From the NCBI GenBank assembly GCA_002478045.1, contig DLLT01000039.1, forward strand, positions 1-23,563: a DNA stretch of 23,563 nucleotides, read 5' to 3'. This DNA is from Porphyromonadaceae bacterium UBA7555. GTDB lineage: Bacteria > Bacteroidota > Bacteroidia > Bacteroidales > Muribaculaceae. Made by a program: the position numbers and the translations under genes. The number at the start of each line of letters is the position of its first letter. Position 1 is the first letter of the stretch. Below the pieces are notes generated by a model, which worked only from the letters and a program-made list of their open reading frames with translations, ran no database searches and was not told the origin of the DNA. Positions 1 through 7,433 of this stretch are shown here, in pieces.

Positions 1-43
1 CACTTGCCACTTGACTCTACACCGTGGATTTTTCTGAAAAAAT

Positions 44-75
44 TTTGCGGGAATGGGGAATTATGCGTAACTTTG
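44..75 (+). promoter_or_regulatory. Bacteroidota-type promoter of tRNA-Gln
   Basis: A -33 element TTTG (44-47) and a -7 element TAACTTTG (68-75) are 20 nt apart, fitting the housekeeping sigma consensus of Bacteroidota (TTTG, 19-21 nt, TAnnTTTG). An A/T run lies directly upstream of the -33 box and may act as an UP-like element. The tRNA starts about 40 nt downstream. The same extended core recurs upstream of the tRNA-Asn genes. Confidence 0.8.
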
Positions 76-116
76 CAGCGCTTAAGGCGCGGAGCGCCGC
101 GCTTGGGCATTACGAT

Positions 117-187
117 AGTCTTATGGTGTAATGGTAGCACTACAGTTTTTGGTTCTGTCTGTCTAGGTTCGAATCCTGGTAAGACTA
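117..187 (+). tRNA. tRNA-Gln (anticodon UUG)
   Basis: The cloverleaf can be folded by hand. The 7-bp acceptor stem is 117-123 with 180-186 and the discriminator is A187. A 3-bp D stem follows (126-128 with 138-140). The anticodon stem is 142-146 with 154-158, and the loop 147-153 carries TTG at 149-151. The T stem is 163-167 with 175-179 and its loop contains TTCGAAT. The last anticodon-stem pair is a U-U mismatch (146/154). CCA is not encoded. The anticodon reads CAA and CAG glutamine codons. The gene has its own promoter and a terminator, so it is probably a single-gene transcript. Confidence 0.95.
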
Positions 188-196
188 CTCACAAGA

Positions 197-246
197 AAGA
201 AGGAAGCCCCAAGGCCGAATGGCCGAACGGCTTCCTTCTTATTTGT
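197..246 (+). terminator. Intrinsic terminator after tRNA-Gln
   Basis: A perfect 12-bp stem (197-208 with 229-240) encloses a 20-nt loop that itself contains a small GGCC/GGCC hairpin. It is followed by the U-rich stretch ATTTGTCTTTTT. It lies 9 nt after the tRNA-Gln 3' end, so it most likely ends that transcript. Confidence 0.75.
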
Positions 247-468
247 CTTTTTGCCCATACTTCCGATTTTTGTATCCACCCCCCCATCCAAACCGACTTC
301 CAACAATATGTGTGGCCGTGATGAATAACCCGGCCCGCGAAAAGATTATGCAATGCTTTGCTATTGCTTCGGAGTGCACGGCAGCCGAGGTCGAGGAGGC
401 GTCAAAATGGCCGTTTTGCAGACAAAACGACACAAATAAGCCCAATTAAAAATATTTAACGCGGAAAA
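247..468. other. Intergenic stretch, no gene seen
   Basis: Reading frames here are short, overlap on both strands and look like no known protein. The only structure noticed is a 7-bp hairpin with a 4-nt loop at 412-429. Nothing else can be supported. Confidence 0.5.
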
Positions 469-501
469 TTTGGAGGTATTCGCGGCATTTGTCTACCTTT
501 G
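469..501 (+). promoter_or_regulatory. Bacteroidota-type promoter of a small RNA candidate
   Basis: TTTG at 469-472 and TACCTTTG at 494-501 are separated by 21 nt, matching the -33/-7 consensus. No plus-strand protein gene lies downstream before the terminator at 657-680, so the promoter appears to serve a non-coding transcript. Confidence 0.75.
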
Positions 502-507
502 CATAAG

Positions 508-680
508 AAAAATCTAATACATGGTTTCTCATAGGGTAATATATAGATATAGTTTTTACTAATTAACACAAACAAATCCACGAAAAGCAACCCCGAGCGG
601 CGCCATCCGGGCGTCCTCGGACAGCAAGGCACAGGAATGTGCCGCGCACAAATCCGAACGCGTCAACACGCGTTTTTTTT
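508..680 (+). ncRNA. Candidate small non-coding RNA, about 170 nt
   Basis: This is the stretch between a consensus promoter and a consensus terminator with no credible coding frame; the longest start-to-stop frame at its 5' end is 13 codons (521-562). The first 80 nt are AU-rich and look unstructured. Then come three hairpins: 593-597 and 599-604 pairing with 610-620 (11 bp with one bulged C, loop ATCCG), 628-633 with 638-643 (6 bp, GGAA tetraloop), and the terminator at 657-674. No closing 5'-3' stem was found, which argues against an ordinary 6S RNA. I do not recognise the family; Bacteroidales-1 RNA or a species-specific sRNA are possible. The 5' end is inferred from promoter spacing. Confidence 0.55.
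657..680 (+). terminator. Intrinsic terminator of the small RNA candidate
   Basis: A 7-bp stem AACGCGT/ACGCGTT (657-663 with 668-674) with loop CAAC runs into eight T residues (673-680). Flanking GCACAAA and TTTGTGC segments could extend the stem. The following gene on the other strand ends at 759, so the site separates convergent transcripts. Confidence 0.85.
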
Positions 681-758
681 GTGCCCGGAGGCATCCATCG
701 TTGTGAAATCCTATTACCGTAATGACCATAGCCGCTCTACGGCCACTGTTTTATTCGT

Positions 759-995
759 CTATAGAGTACTCATTGTATCATCTATTGTGTATTCAACAAC
801 ACCTGTTTTATCCCTTTCAAAAGTCACAACAGCTATGAGTTCCGGAATGTCGGCAGTCCACACAGGGACCTCTACCGTTTCTCCTTTGTCAAGATCAATC
901 TTCTCTACAAGGCCTCGTGCTTTTTTCTCAGTAAGAGAACGTAGGTGTTCGTAACTATCGTTTACAGAACCCAGTCTAATGGCAATATCTTTCAT
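759..995 (-). CDS. Hypothetical protein, 78 aa
   Basis: A 78-residue soluble protein with no signal peptide or membrane segment. It is charged and mixed alpha/beta in appearance: residues 13-32 look helical (NDSYEHLRSLTEKKARGLVE), followed by strand-like hydrophobic stretches. I do not recognise a family. It lies 66 nt downstream of the helicase-nuclease gene on the same strand and could be the last gene of that operon. The A/T-rich leader directly before the ATG is typical of this phylum. No TAnnTTTG box was seen immediately upstream. No longer competing frame fits here, but it could still be a chance ORF. Confidence 0.6.
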   Translation of the reverse strand: MKDIAIRLGSVNDSYEHLRSLTEKKARGLVEKIDLDKGETVEVPVWTADIPELIAVVTFERDKTGVVEYTIDDTMSTL

Positions 996-1061
996 ATTAG
1001 CGTTTATATATAAGTAAAGTGATTAACAAAACCATTCTGATTAAGAAACACATATTTCTCG

Positions 1062-4000
1062 TCAGAACTCCAAATGCACGGGGACTACGGTGTGGCGGTC
1101 CAGATACCACAGGTATCCTTTGATGGGATATTCGGGGTATATTTGGTGCAGGATGTGGCAATATTCGCGGACTTGTCGATGGTGGCTGCGGTATTCTTGG
1201 GTAGTGAATTTGAAGTCGACGACTTCCATAACGCCTTCGTGTATCACCACGCGGTCCGGACGCAGCAGGCGGCCGAAGTCGTCCTCGTCCTCGGGATGCA
1301 CGGGCGGCACAAATATCGGCTGTTCCTCCATACTGTCGTCCGTCTCTACAAACCAGCGGCGCAGTTCGGCGTCATTGACACCGCTATCGCCGAACAAGGC
1401 TCGCAAATCGTCCAAATAGGCCTTGTAATCGTGCGTATGATGCAGGTAATGTGCACTGGCACAGCGACACAGCGGCACCACCACTTCGTCATCGTCCACG
1501 TCCTCGGGACGTCGTATACCACTGAGGACTTCGTGCAGCACTTTGCCGCGTATGGCGGCTTGGCGTATCTCCTCGCTTTCGTATATTCCGTCCACCAGAA
1601 TATGTGCCTCGGGCGGCGTAGGCTCGTCATCTTCGTCATCGAAGCTTTCTTCGCCATCGTCTATGCGCGTAATTGCGTCCACGCGTGTCACTATGGCCGT
1701 GTCATCGCGTATGTACGTGCCGTAATACAGATCCTCGGCCGTATCATCCTTGGCGTCCACATCATACTCGGGATGCGTGTCGACGCCGTAGACATACTCG
1801 GTGGCGCTCTCAAAATGCTCGGCCAGCGGCTCGGTGACCGCCTGGTCGCGGCCTTCATAACCTTCGGGCACGGGCGTATTGCCGGCAATGGCGGCGACAG
1901 CATTGACCAAGATGACATCAAACGGCTTCCCGGACTCTAAATCGCCGGCAACGATAGCGCCCGTCTCCTCATCGCGCGACAGGGCTTGCGATGATTTTTC
2001 GCTCACATATATATCCAATTCGCGCTCGGGACGCGTAAGGGCTACGTAAGCCTTATTGATGCTGTCGGTGGCTTTGGCGCTACAATTATTCATATAGGCA
2101 TCATTGAAGCGCGTATTATAGTCTGCCATCTCCTTGCCATAGCGAATAAACACTGCCGGAGGCCGAACCGCGTCCGGGATCAGCCCTTCGAGTGCGTCCG
2201 ATGTCACCCATTCGCTCTCGACTTTTTTGCCATCGATAAGATTGAAGTCCATATACGGCAGATGCACGCATGGGTATTGCAAGCCTTTGGCCGAGTGTAT
2301 GGTGACGACATTGACGGCGTCCGTTTCGCCCGAGGCTTTGATGGTGGGGTGTTTGCCTTGTCGATCCCACCAATTCAAGAATTCGTAAATATCATTGCCA
2401 TACAGGTTCGAGTAGTCCATCAGCGTATCCGACAGGGCACTCAGGTAGACCATTTCGCGCTGTGCCATCTCTTGCGGCACGAAGGTGGCTATAATCATAT
2501 CCGCCAAGGACATCAGTGTCGACGGATGCAGCGACACGATATGTTCCAATTGCTTGCGAAAGTCATCGTCCAAATGATTTTCGGCCAGGTCGTTCATAAC
2601 CTCCTCAATGGTTTTCACAAATACCTCATCATCCGCAGTACCTTTGCCGCTCATACTATTACGGAACAGAGTTAACTCGAAATGGCACAGCATCATCGAA
2701 GCTCGCACACGTTGCGACTTTTTATCCTTGCCTACGGCTTCATCGGCTATATTCCACAGGTTGGCAATCAGGCGAATAATGCCTATGACGAGGGTTACGC
2801 TTCGGGCATTGTCAATCTCAAGCGCATCGGCAGACATCACCGGGATGCCCGCTTCGATAAGTGCAGCAACGCATCCCGACGCTTGCTTATTTGTATCGGT
2901 AAGCACGGCAATATCGCCCCAGCGGTATCCGCTCTCATCGTGCTGGCGGCGTATATTTTTGATCATTGCAGCCTCTATGACTTCATCCTCGTCCGCATCC
3001 GCTGCGTTGTCCGCATCCGCTGCGGCTTTTTCCTTTTTTGGCGGAATATGGATGCGCACGGCACCATGCAGGTCGCGATGACGTCCCGGAATGTCCTGTA
3101 TGACATTGCCGAAGCTGTCAAAATGTGACCCATCGGGTAACGTCAGTTCCTTGGCGATATAATGGAACAGCGTATTGTTGAAACGCACGATTTCGACGGC
3201 ACTGCGATGATTGGTATTCTCGCCGGGGTTGATGCCCTTGAGTTGGTAGTCATCGGGGAATTCGTCAGCGACTTCGTGCTGCAGCAGCGATGAATCCGAA
3301 TTGCGAAATCGGTATATCGACTGCTTTTCGTCGCCGATAATAAGGTTGTCATATCCCGAAGCAAGGCTGTTGGACAGCAGCGGGCGGAAGTTGTTCCATT
3401 GCAGACGCGAGGTGTCCTGAAACTCGTCTATCAGGAAGTGCCGCAAGTCGATGCCCATACGTTCGTACATAAAGGGTACATCGTCTTGCGTTACAAATCG
3501 GCTTATAAGGTCGGCTGCATCGCTAAGCAGCAGGACATTGTTGTCTCGGCGCCACTGCTCGACGCGATCCAGCACCAGCTTATACAACCCATACATACCT
3601 ATATATTTTCGCACCGCCTCAAGGGTCTTGATATCAGCCCAAATCTTGGCATAAGAGTTGAGTGCAGCCAGAATTGTCTGCGCCTCGGCCGGAGTAGGCG
3701 TATCCTTACTGAAAATATCCGCCGAGCCGAAAGGCTCATCATTGAAAGCAGCATCCACCGCACGCTCATAGTATTTGGTGCCGACACTCGGCTCCTCATC
3801 GCTCTTCAAAATATTGGATGGAACGCTCTTGAGCTTGCGCACACCCACAGCATCTCGTGCCGCATCCATCAGCGCGGCCAGTTGCGCCTTGATGTTCTTC
3901 GTTTTGTCGTCCAGGGCTTTTCTGAAATCTCGTATGGCGTTGTCTTGCTCCAGCCACCGGCTCATCGCCTTGCCATACTCGGCAAAGCCTTCATCAAAAA

Positions 4001-4685
4001 AGCTGCGGACAAAATCCACGATACCGCGTCGCACACTGCCCTTGGATTGGAAGACGTTGAAATCCGTACCATCACGCATAGACTCTTCCATCTTGCGGAG
4101 TATCCAGTTGTTCAATGGGCCAAATTCTATCTTGCGCTGACGCGAATCAGCCATATTAAACTCCTCAAGCAGCCCGTCTATGGCAAAATTGATGACCGCT
4201 TCCGAGTCCATCGTGATGTCATAGTCACCTTGACGCTCGAATTCAAAGGCCATAGAACGCAGCACGTTCTGAAAAAACGCATCGATGGTGCTGACATGGA
4301 ACTGGCTGTAATCGAATATAATCTGACGCATCGCATCATTGGCCGCCTCGGCCAACTGCCCGCGTGTACAGCCAAACAAGTCCATCAATGCGGCGGCATA
4401 GGCGGCATCCTTCGCCCCGGGCGTCGGTTCATCGGCCAAGTCTTGCAACTCCTTGAGTATGCGTTGTTTCATCTCGTCCGTGGCCTTATTGGTGAAGGTC
4501 ACCGCCAAGATGTGGCGGTGGCGGCGACGCTGCACTTTCTCGTCTTGCGGCAGACATTCTTTGTGGTTAAGATGGTATACTCCGTCAGCGTCCTTGACGC
4601 CCAAAAGCAGCGTAATATATTGCAACGTAAGCGTATACGTCTTGCCCGAACCGGCAGAGGCTTTGTATATGGTCAGGTGAGACAT
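1062..4685 (-). CDS. RecB/AddA-type UvrD-family helicase with C-terminal nuclease
   Basis: A 1207-residue superfamily 1A DNA helicase fused to a RecB-like nuclease, expected to process double-strand breaks for recombination in the cytoplasm. Visible motifs are Walker A at residues 9-16 (ASAGSGKT), motif Ia VTFTNKA at 62-68, Walker B IDEFQDTS at 419-426, GDEKQSIYRFR at 451-461, VTIHSAKGLQYP at 794-805 and the arginine-finger motif VALTRPERE at 881-889. The C-terminal nuclease shows RGKVLH at 1046-1051, RPDR at 1142-1145, D1157-F-K1159 and Q1171...Y1175, so its catalytic residues look intact. A very acidic linker (about 970-1025) precedes it. An AddB-type partner commonly sits next to this gene in related bacteria; none is seen here. 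Upstream are yciH and a lipoprotein gene; the 126-nt gap before the start shows no clear promoter. Confidence 0.93.
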   Translation of the reverse strand: MSHLTIYKASAGSGKTYTLTLQYITLLLGVKDADGVYHLNHKECLPQDEKVQRRRHRHILAVTFTNKATDEMKQRILKELQDLADEPTPGAKDAAYAAALMDLFGCTRGQLAEAANDAMRQIIFDYSQFHVSTIDAFFQNVLRSMAFEFERQGDYDITMDSEAVINFAIDGLLEEFNMADSRQRKIEFGPLNNWILRKMEESMRDGTDFNVFQSKGSVRRGIVDFVRSFFDEGFAEYGKAMSRWLEQDNAIRDFRKALDDKTKNIKAQLAALMDAARDAVGVRKLKSVPSNILKSDEEPSVGTKYYERAVDAAFNDEPFGSADIFSKDTPTPAEAQTILAALNSYAKIWADIKTLEAVRKYIGMYGLYKLVLDRVEQWRRDNNVLLLSDAADLISRFVTQDDVPFMYERMGIDLRHFLIDEFQDTSRLQWNNFRPLLSNSLASGYDNLIIGDEKQSIYRFRNSDSSLLQHEVADEFPDDYQLKGINPGENTNHRSAVEIVRFNNTLFHYIAKELTLPDGSHFDSFGNVIQDIPGRHRDLHGAVRIHIPPKKEKAAADADNAADADEDEVIEAAMIKNIRRQHDESGYRWGDIAVLTDTNKQASGCVAALIEAGIPVMSADALEIDNARSVTLVIGIIRLIANLWNIADEAVGKDKKSQRVRASMMLCHFELTLFRNSMSGKGTADDEVFVKTIEEVMNDLAENHLDDDFRKQLEHIVSLHPSTLMSLADMIIATFVPQEMAQREMVYLSALSDTLMDYSNLYGNDIYEFLNWWDRQGKHPTIKASGETDAVNVVTIHSAKGLQYPCVHLPYMDFNLIDGKKVESEWVTSDALEGLIPDAVRPPAVFIRYGKEMADYNTRFNDAYMNNCSAKATDSINKAYVALTRPERELDIYVSEKSSQALSRDEETGAIVAGDLESGKPFDVILVNAVAAIAGNTPVPEGYEGRDQAVTEPLAEHFESATEYVYGVDTHPEYDVDAKDDTAEDLYYGTYIRDDTAIVTRVDAITRIDDGEESFDDEDDEPTPPEAHILVDGIYESEEIRQAAIRGKVLHEVLSGIRRPEDVDDDEVVVPLCRCASAHYLHHTHDYKAYLDDLRALFGDSGVNDAELRRWFVETDDSMEEQPIFVPPVHPEDEDDFGRLLRPDRVVIHEGVMEVVDFKFTTQEYRSHHRQVREYCHILHQIYPEYPIKGYLWYLDRHTVVPVHLEF

Positions 4686-4811
4686 AGTGTGGTACGGATT
4701 GTGGGGAGACTTGAACTTATATGATTAGATGGATGTAAATCCGGATGTAAGGCATTTTTACGGCGAGGAATGATACCGAAGACACCGAAGGCGGGACAAC
4801 CCTTGCCGCGG

Positions 4812-5162
4812 TCAGCCTTTGGTCTTGAATCCAAGCCCCGGCAGTATGGTGCGCAAGGCATCACGGCGGTCACCCTGCAGCAGTATTTCGCCGCCACGGG
4901 CACTACCGCCCACTCCGAGGTGGCGGCGCAACGCTCCGGCCAAGGCGCCCACTTCGTCATCGGGCATATCCTGCGGACACACCACGATGGTGGCCGGATG
5001 GCCGCCACGGCCTTTGCGTTCGTATACAATTTCGAGGATATGCGTCTTGGCGCTGACCGTAGCATCTTCGGTGCTATCGTCAGCCGTCCCTGCCGATGCG
5101 TCTTCGCCGACCGGTACGATGACGCGGAGTGCAGCCAAAGCGTCCTTCCAGTCGTTACTCAT
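4812..5162 (-). CDS. yciH: YciH/SUI1-family translation factor
   Basis: A 116-residue protein whose second half (about 40-116) is a SUI1/eIF1 domain: ILEIVYERKGRGGHPATIV, then the basic helix LAGALRRHLGVGGSARGG, then EILLQGDRRDALRTILPGLGF. The G-G-S-A-R-G-G and QGD-R-RD signatures match bacterial YciH, which resembles eukaryotic eIF1 and is thought to influence start-site selection on the 30S subunit. The first 40 residues are an acidic, Ala/Thr-rich extension of unknown role. Its start codon overlaps the end of the upstream lipoprotein gene by 8 nt, pointing to translational coupling. Confidence 0.9.
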   Translation of the reverse strand: MSNDWKDALAALRVIVPVGEDASAGTADDSTEDATVSAKTHILEIVYERKGRGGHPATIVVCPQDMPDDEVGALAGALRRHLGVGGSARGGEILLQGDRRDALRTILPGLGFKTKG

Positions 5163-5640
5163 GGCTATGGACGTCTATGCTGTCGGGTACATAGTCCTCG
5201 TAATTGCGCAGATCCGAGTGTGTGCCCAAGGCCAGGCGGTGTGCCATATTGGCAATGCTCTGCTCCTCGATACTCAGATTACTGAGGAACATCGACACCG
5301 AATCGGCGCTGACCGAAGCGGCGCGGCGAAAGCAATCGGCTGCACGAGCCATATTCAATTCGTTGTCACAATCATTGTCCGCCGCCGTGGCATACACGAC
5401 CGCAATGCGACACATCTGGTTGACAGTAAGGGTCGTACTGTCCGTTTTTTGGAGAATATCACGGCACATATCCGCAGCCTCGCTATAGCGGCCTTCGTGT
5501 ATGGCACTTTCGGCAAGCGCAAGGTCGCCCTCCGTGTCCGCACTGCCTACACACGCCGGCAGCGCGATAGCCAGTATAACTATCAACAGCGGCAATATGC
5601 GCTGCAGATCACTCTTGATTATGGTATCGATAAGAAACAT
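5155..5640 (-). CDS. Small predicted lipoprotein with TPR-like helices
   Basis: A 161-residue protein. A hydrophobic segment (about 15-29) ends in the lipobox LPAC with Cys30, so it should be a lipoprotein. After it, LALAESAIHEGRYSEAADMCRDIL (about 40-63) has the spacing of a tetratricopeptide-like helical hairpin; further helices follow, including ARAADCFRRAASVSADS. No named family is recognised. It is the first gene of the run lipoprotein-yciH-helicase, overlapping yciH by 8 nt. A likely -7 box lies about 55 nt upstream. The function cannot be assigned; TPR-like lipoproteins usually act as scaffolds at the envelope. Confidence 0.75.
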   Translation of the reverse strand: MFLIDTIIKSDLQRILPLLIVILAIALPACVGSADTEGDLALAESAIHEGRYSEAADMCRDILQKTDSTTLTVNQMCRIAVVYATAADNDCDNELNMARAADCFRRAASVSADSVSMFLSNLSIEEQSIANMAHRLALGTHSDLRNYEDYVPDSIDVHSHE

Positions 5641-5693
5641 CTTGGGTGTTTGTATGATGACGCTCCCGGCGTGGGAGTGCCTTTTGACAGATG

Positions 5694-5701
5694 CAAATAT
5701 A
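5694..5701 (-). promoter_or_regulatory. Putative -7 box of the lipoprotein-yciH operon
   Basis: TATATTTG on the minus strand fits TAnnTTTG. No good TTTG lies 19-21 nt further upstream, so the -33 element is weak. A CTCCC/GGGAG hairpin sits in the short leader between this box and the start codon at 5640. Confidence 0.45.
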
Positions 5702-5737
5702 CACTATTTTTTCGGTATGGATGCCATGTTCAAGCAT

Positions 5738-5768
5738 AAAAAAGGGCGACCGAAATGCCCGGTCGCCC
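5738..5768 (-). terminator. Intrinsic terminator of the DUF4465 gene
   Basis: A perfect 9-bp GC-rich stem (5744-5752 with 5760-5768) is followed on the minus strand by six T residues (5738-5743). It lies 28 nt after the stop codon of the lipoprotein gene at 5796. Confidence 0.9.
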
Positions 5769-5795
5769 CCATTTCCTTCTGTCGTAATGACTAAA

Positions 5796-6608
5796 TTATT
5801 GTTTTATGGGAGATTGAGCGAAATGCGTATACAGATCGGTGATGCAGAAGTATGCCGGGTTGTTCATGTACGAAACTCCGTTATACGTGGAATTGTCGCT
5901 GGACTCCATCTGGAACACAAGTTCGTCCACAGTACCCAGATTGGAAAGATTGGCTGCAACCCAAGTGTTACAGAATGTACCGTTTAATGCAAGTGGAACT
6001 TTTACCGTGCCTACGCACACGCCACGGAGACGTCCGTAAACGATGACATAGCAGTAGTCATCTGTATCGAAGGCCTCGCTGTATGCGCTGCCATTCTTCA
6101 TTGCGTAATATCCCCAGGTGGTATTGGTGAACTGTGCGCTAAGAAGAGTGACCTCGCTATCGAATTTGATATAACAGCTGGGATTGGCAATATCCTTGTC
6201 GATTTTTTCGGAGGTATCCCAGTAACCTACGAGATAGTTGGGTGTTGTGTAACCCTTGCCGGGCATAGCTGCATACTGATGGTCGACCCAAGTGCCGTCA
6301 GCCGTATAGTCCTTCAGATCCGAAACCTTGGAGGGGCAGAAGCCGGTCCAAGAGTAGGTGGTGGTGCCGCCGTACTCGTATGCGGAGACGCTGTGCGATG
6401 CAGTCAAACCGGTGTACTCAATGGGACCCTGCTCTGGGTTGAGTACATCCGTCCAATAACCGTCTGCATTGTAGGACGCATCACGCAAGCCGAAGTTATA
6501 CACCAAGTCGATGCCATCAGGGTCGTCATTGTCATCGTTACATGCGGTCATACAGGGCATAAGACATGCCAATGCCGTGAGAGCCAGAAGATTGTGAAGA
6601 TGTTTCAT
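5796..6608 (-). CDS. DUF4465 domain-containing lipoprotein
   Basis: A 270-residue protein that begins with a lipoprotein signal peptide (hydrophobic 6-20, then MTAC with Cys23), followed by an acidic Asn/Asp-rich spacer (NDDNDDPDG). Such an acidic stretch right after the Cys resembles the lipoprotein export signal that sends Bacteroidota lipoproteins to the cell surface. The rest matches the DUF4465 pattern: GYWTDVLNP, then YSWTGFCPSKVSDLKDY, then the surface-strand motif TNTTWGYYAMKNG and the end region VDELVFQMESSDN. DUF4465 proteins are surface or secreted beta-rich proteins of unknown function, often near TonB-dependent nutrient systems. Here the gene is monocistronic, with its own -7 box and terminator and no SusC/D neighbour. 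Confidence 0.85.
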   Translation of the reverse strand: MKHLHNLLALTALACLMPCMTACNDDNDDPDGIDLVYNFGLRDASYNADGYWTDVLNPEQGPIEYTGLTASHSVSAYEYGGTTTYSWTGFCPSKVSDLKDYTADGTWVDHQYAAMPGKGYTTPNYLVGYWDTSEKIDKDIANPSCYIKFDSEVTLLSAQFTNTTWGYYAMKNGSAYSEAFDTDDYCYVIVYGRLRGVCVGTVKVPLALNGTFCNTWVAANLSNLGTVDELVFQMESSDNSTYNGVSYMNNPAYFCITDLYTHFAQSPIKQ

Positions 6609-6644
6609 TGCTGTATTTAGTTGTGATATTGTTCATATATGGTG

Positions 6645-6652
6645 CAAAGGTA
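6645..6652 (-). promoter_or_regulatory. Putative -7 box of the DUF4465 gene
   Basis: TACCTTTG on the minus strand lies 36 nt upstream of the start codon. A TTTG at the expected -33 distance is not evident, so activation by another factor is possible. Confidence 0.5.
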
Positions 6653-6707
6653 CACATCTTTATTGATATAACGGCTATCCAACGGCTCAAAATACTCAAT
6701 TTTAGGT

Positions 6708-6739
6708 ATTGCCGGACTACGGCGATGGCAGTAATTTTG
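6708..6739 (+). promoter_or_regulatory. Possible promoter of a second small RNA
   Basis: ATTG at 6708-6711 and TAATTTTG at 6732-6739 are 20 nt apart, one mismatch from the -33/-7 consensus. It points away from the DUF4465 promoter, and no plus-strand protein gene follows. Confidence 0.4.
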
Positions 6740-6745
6740 CAGTGT

Positions 6746-6940
6746 CAACCAAGGGCAAGCACGACTGCACCGGCAGTCAGCCCCGGACGGAGCCACAGAC
6801 GCCGCCGACATTGACAAAAGATTTTGTATATAGAGGATAATTACGTAATCAAGGAAAGACACACACCACGGCATAGCCGCGCCCCAAGGCGCCGGCCGCC
6901 AAAGACTTAGGGCGCGAAGTGATTCGCGCCCATTTCTATT
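6746..6940 (+). ncRNA. Weak candidate small RNA, about 190 nt
   Basis: The 440-nt stretch between the DUF4465 gene and the tRNA-Asn terminator has no credible protein gene. It does hold a near-consensus promoter on the plus strand, a perfect hairpin at 6763-6778 (GACTGC/GCAGTC, loop ACCG), GC-rich sequence at 6875-6905, and a perfect 9-bp hairpin at 6910-6931 followed by ATTTCTATT. The final hairpin has only a poor U-tract, so termination there is uncertain. The boundaries are inferred. The stretch could instead be ordinary intergenic DNA. Confidence 0.3.
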
Positions 6941-7089
6941 ACACCTAATATGCAAAGGGCATAAATTTGGGTCAAGCCTAAATTCCCGACACATTGCTTA
7001 AGCATCAATAGTTGCAATTATGTAAGCGTCAACATCACATCGACACCGATTCGCCCGATACAGATACCCGAGCCATACACAAGGCATAC

Positions 7090-7122
7090 AAAAAGACGGG
7101 GAACAAGCAAATGTTCCTCGTC
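7090..7122 (-). terminator. Intrinsic terminator of the tRNA-Asn pair
   Basis: A 10-bp stem with one mismatch (7095-7104 with 7113-7122) and an 8-nt loop is followed on the minus strand by TTTTT (7090-7094). It starts 6 nt past the 3' end of the second tRNA-Asn. Confidence 0.85.
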
Positions 7123-7128
7123 ATTAAG

Positions 7129-7202
7129 CGCTTCAAGATGGACTCGAACCAACGACCCTCTGATTAACAGTCAGATGCTCTAACCGACTGAGCTATTGAA
7201 GC
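7129..7202 (-). tRNA. tRNA-Asn (anticodon GUU), distal copy
   Basis: 74 nt. The acceptor stem is GCTTCAA/TTGAAGC with discriminator G. The D arm is GCTC...GAGC, and the anticodon stem TCTGA/TCAGA has loop CTGTTAA, giving anticodon GTT. The T arm has loop TTCGAGT. The second T-stem pair is a U-U mismatch. CCA is not encoded. It is identical over its full length to the copy at 7285-7358 and is read from the same promoter. Confidence 0.95.
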
Positions 7203-7284
7203 ATTTACGTGCTTATACACTCACGTGCCTCGCACGGTTTCTAAAAATCTCTATACCTTAAATTCAAAAAAGGATGAAAAATTG

Positions 7285-7358
7285 CGCTTCAAGATGGACT
7301 CGAACCAACGACCCTCTGATTAACAGTCAGATGCTCTAACCGACTGAGCTATTGAAGC
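7285..7358 (-). tRNA. tRNA-Asn (anticodon GUU), promoter-proximal copy
   Basis: Identical 74-nt sequence to the copy at 7129-7202, with the same anticodon GTT and the same T-stem mismatch. The two copies are 82 nt apart and their flanking sequences are unrelated, so identity is confined to the tRNA itself. It starts about 70 nt downstream of a consensus promoter. Confidence 0.95.
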
Positions 7359-7433
7359 GTGTATCTTTTTTTCAGCAGCATACAACCGCTACGATTGCAT
7401 CCTGTGACCCTCCCCCTCCGGGGATTTGCGGTG

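Noticed and set aside
521..562. 13-codon leader-peptide-like frame at the 5' end of the small RNA candidate
   Set aside because: No downstream gene to attenuate, no amino-acid bias typical of leader peptides, and an AU-rich random origin is likely.
508..680. Identification of the RNA candidate as 6S RNA
   Set aside because: The AU-rich 5' end does not pair with the 3' end, and no long rod with a central open bubble could be drawn.
3399..4724. 441-codon open frame on the plus strand
   Set aside because: It lies antisense to the helicase-nuclease gene, which has clear conserved motifs; the antisense translation shows no family features and has no promoter.
6617..6994. 125-codon open frame on the minus strand upstream of the DUF4465 gene
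   Set aside because: It runs through the -7 box of the DUF4465 gene and through hairpin sequence; the translation is Cys/Arg/Ser-rich and unlike any family.
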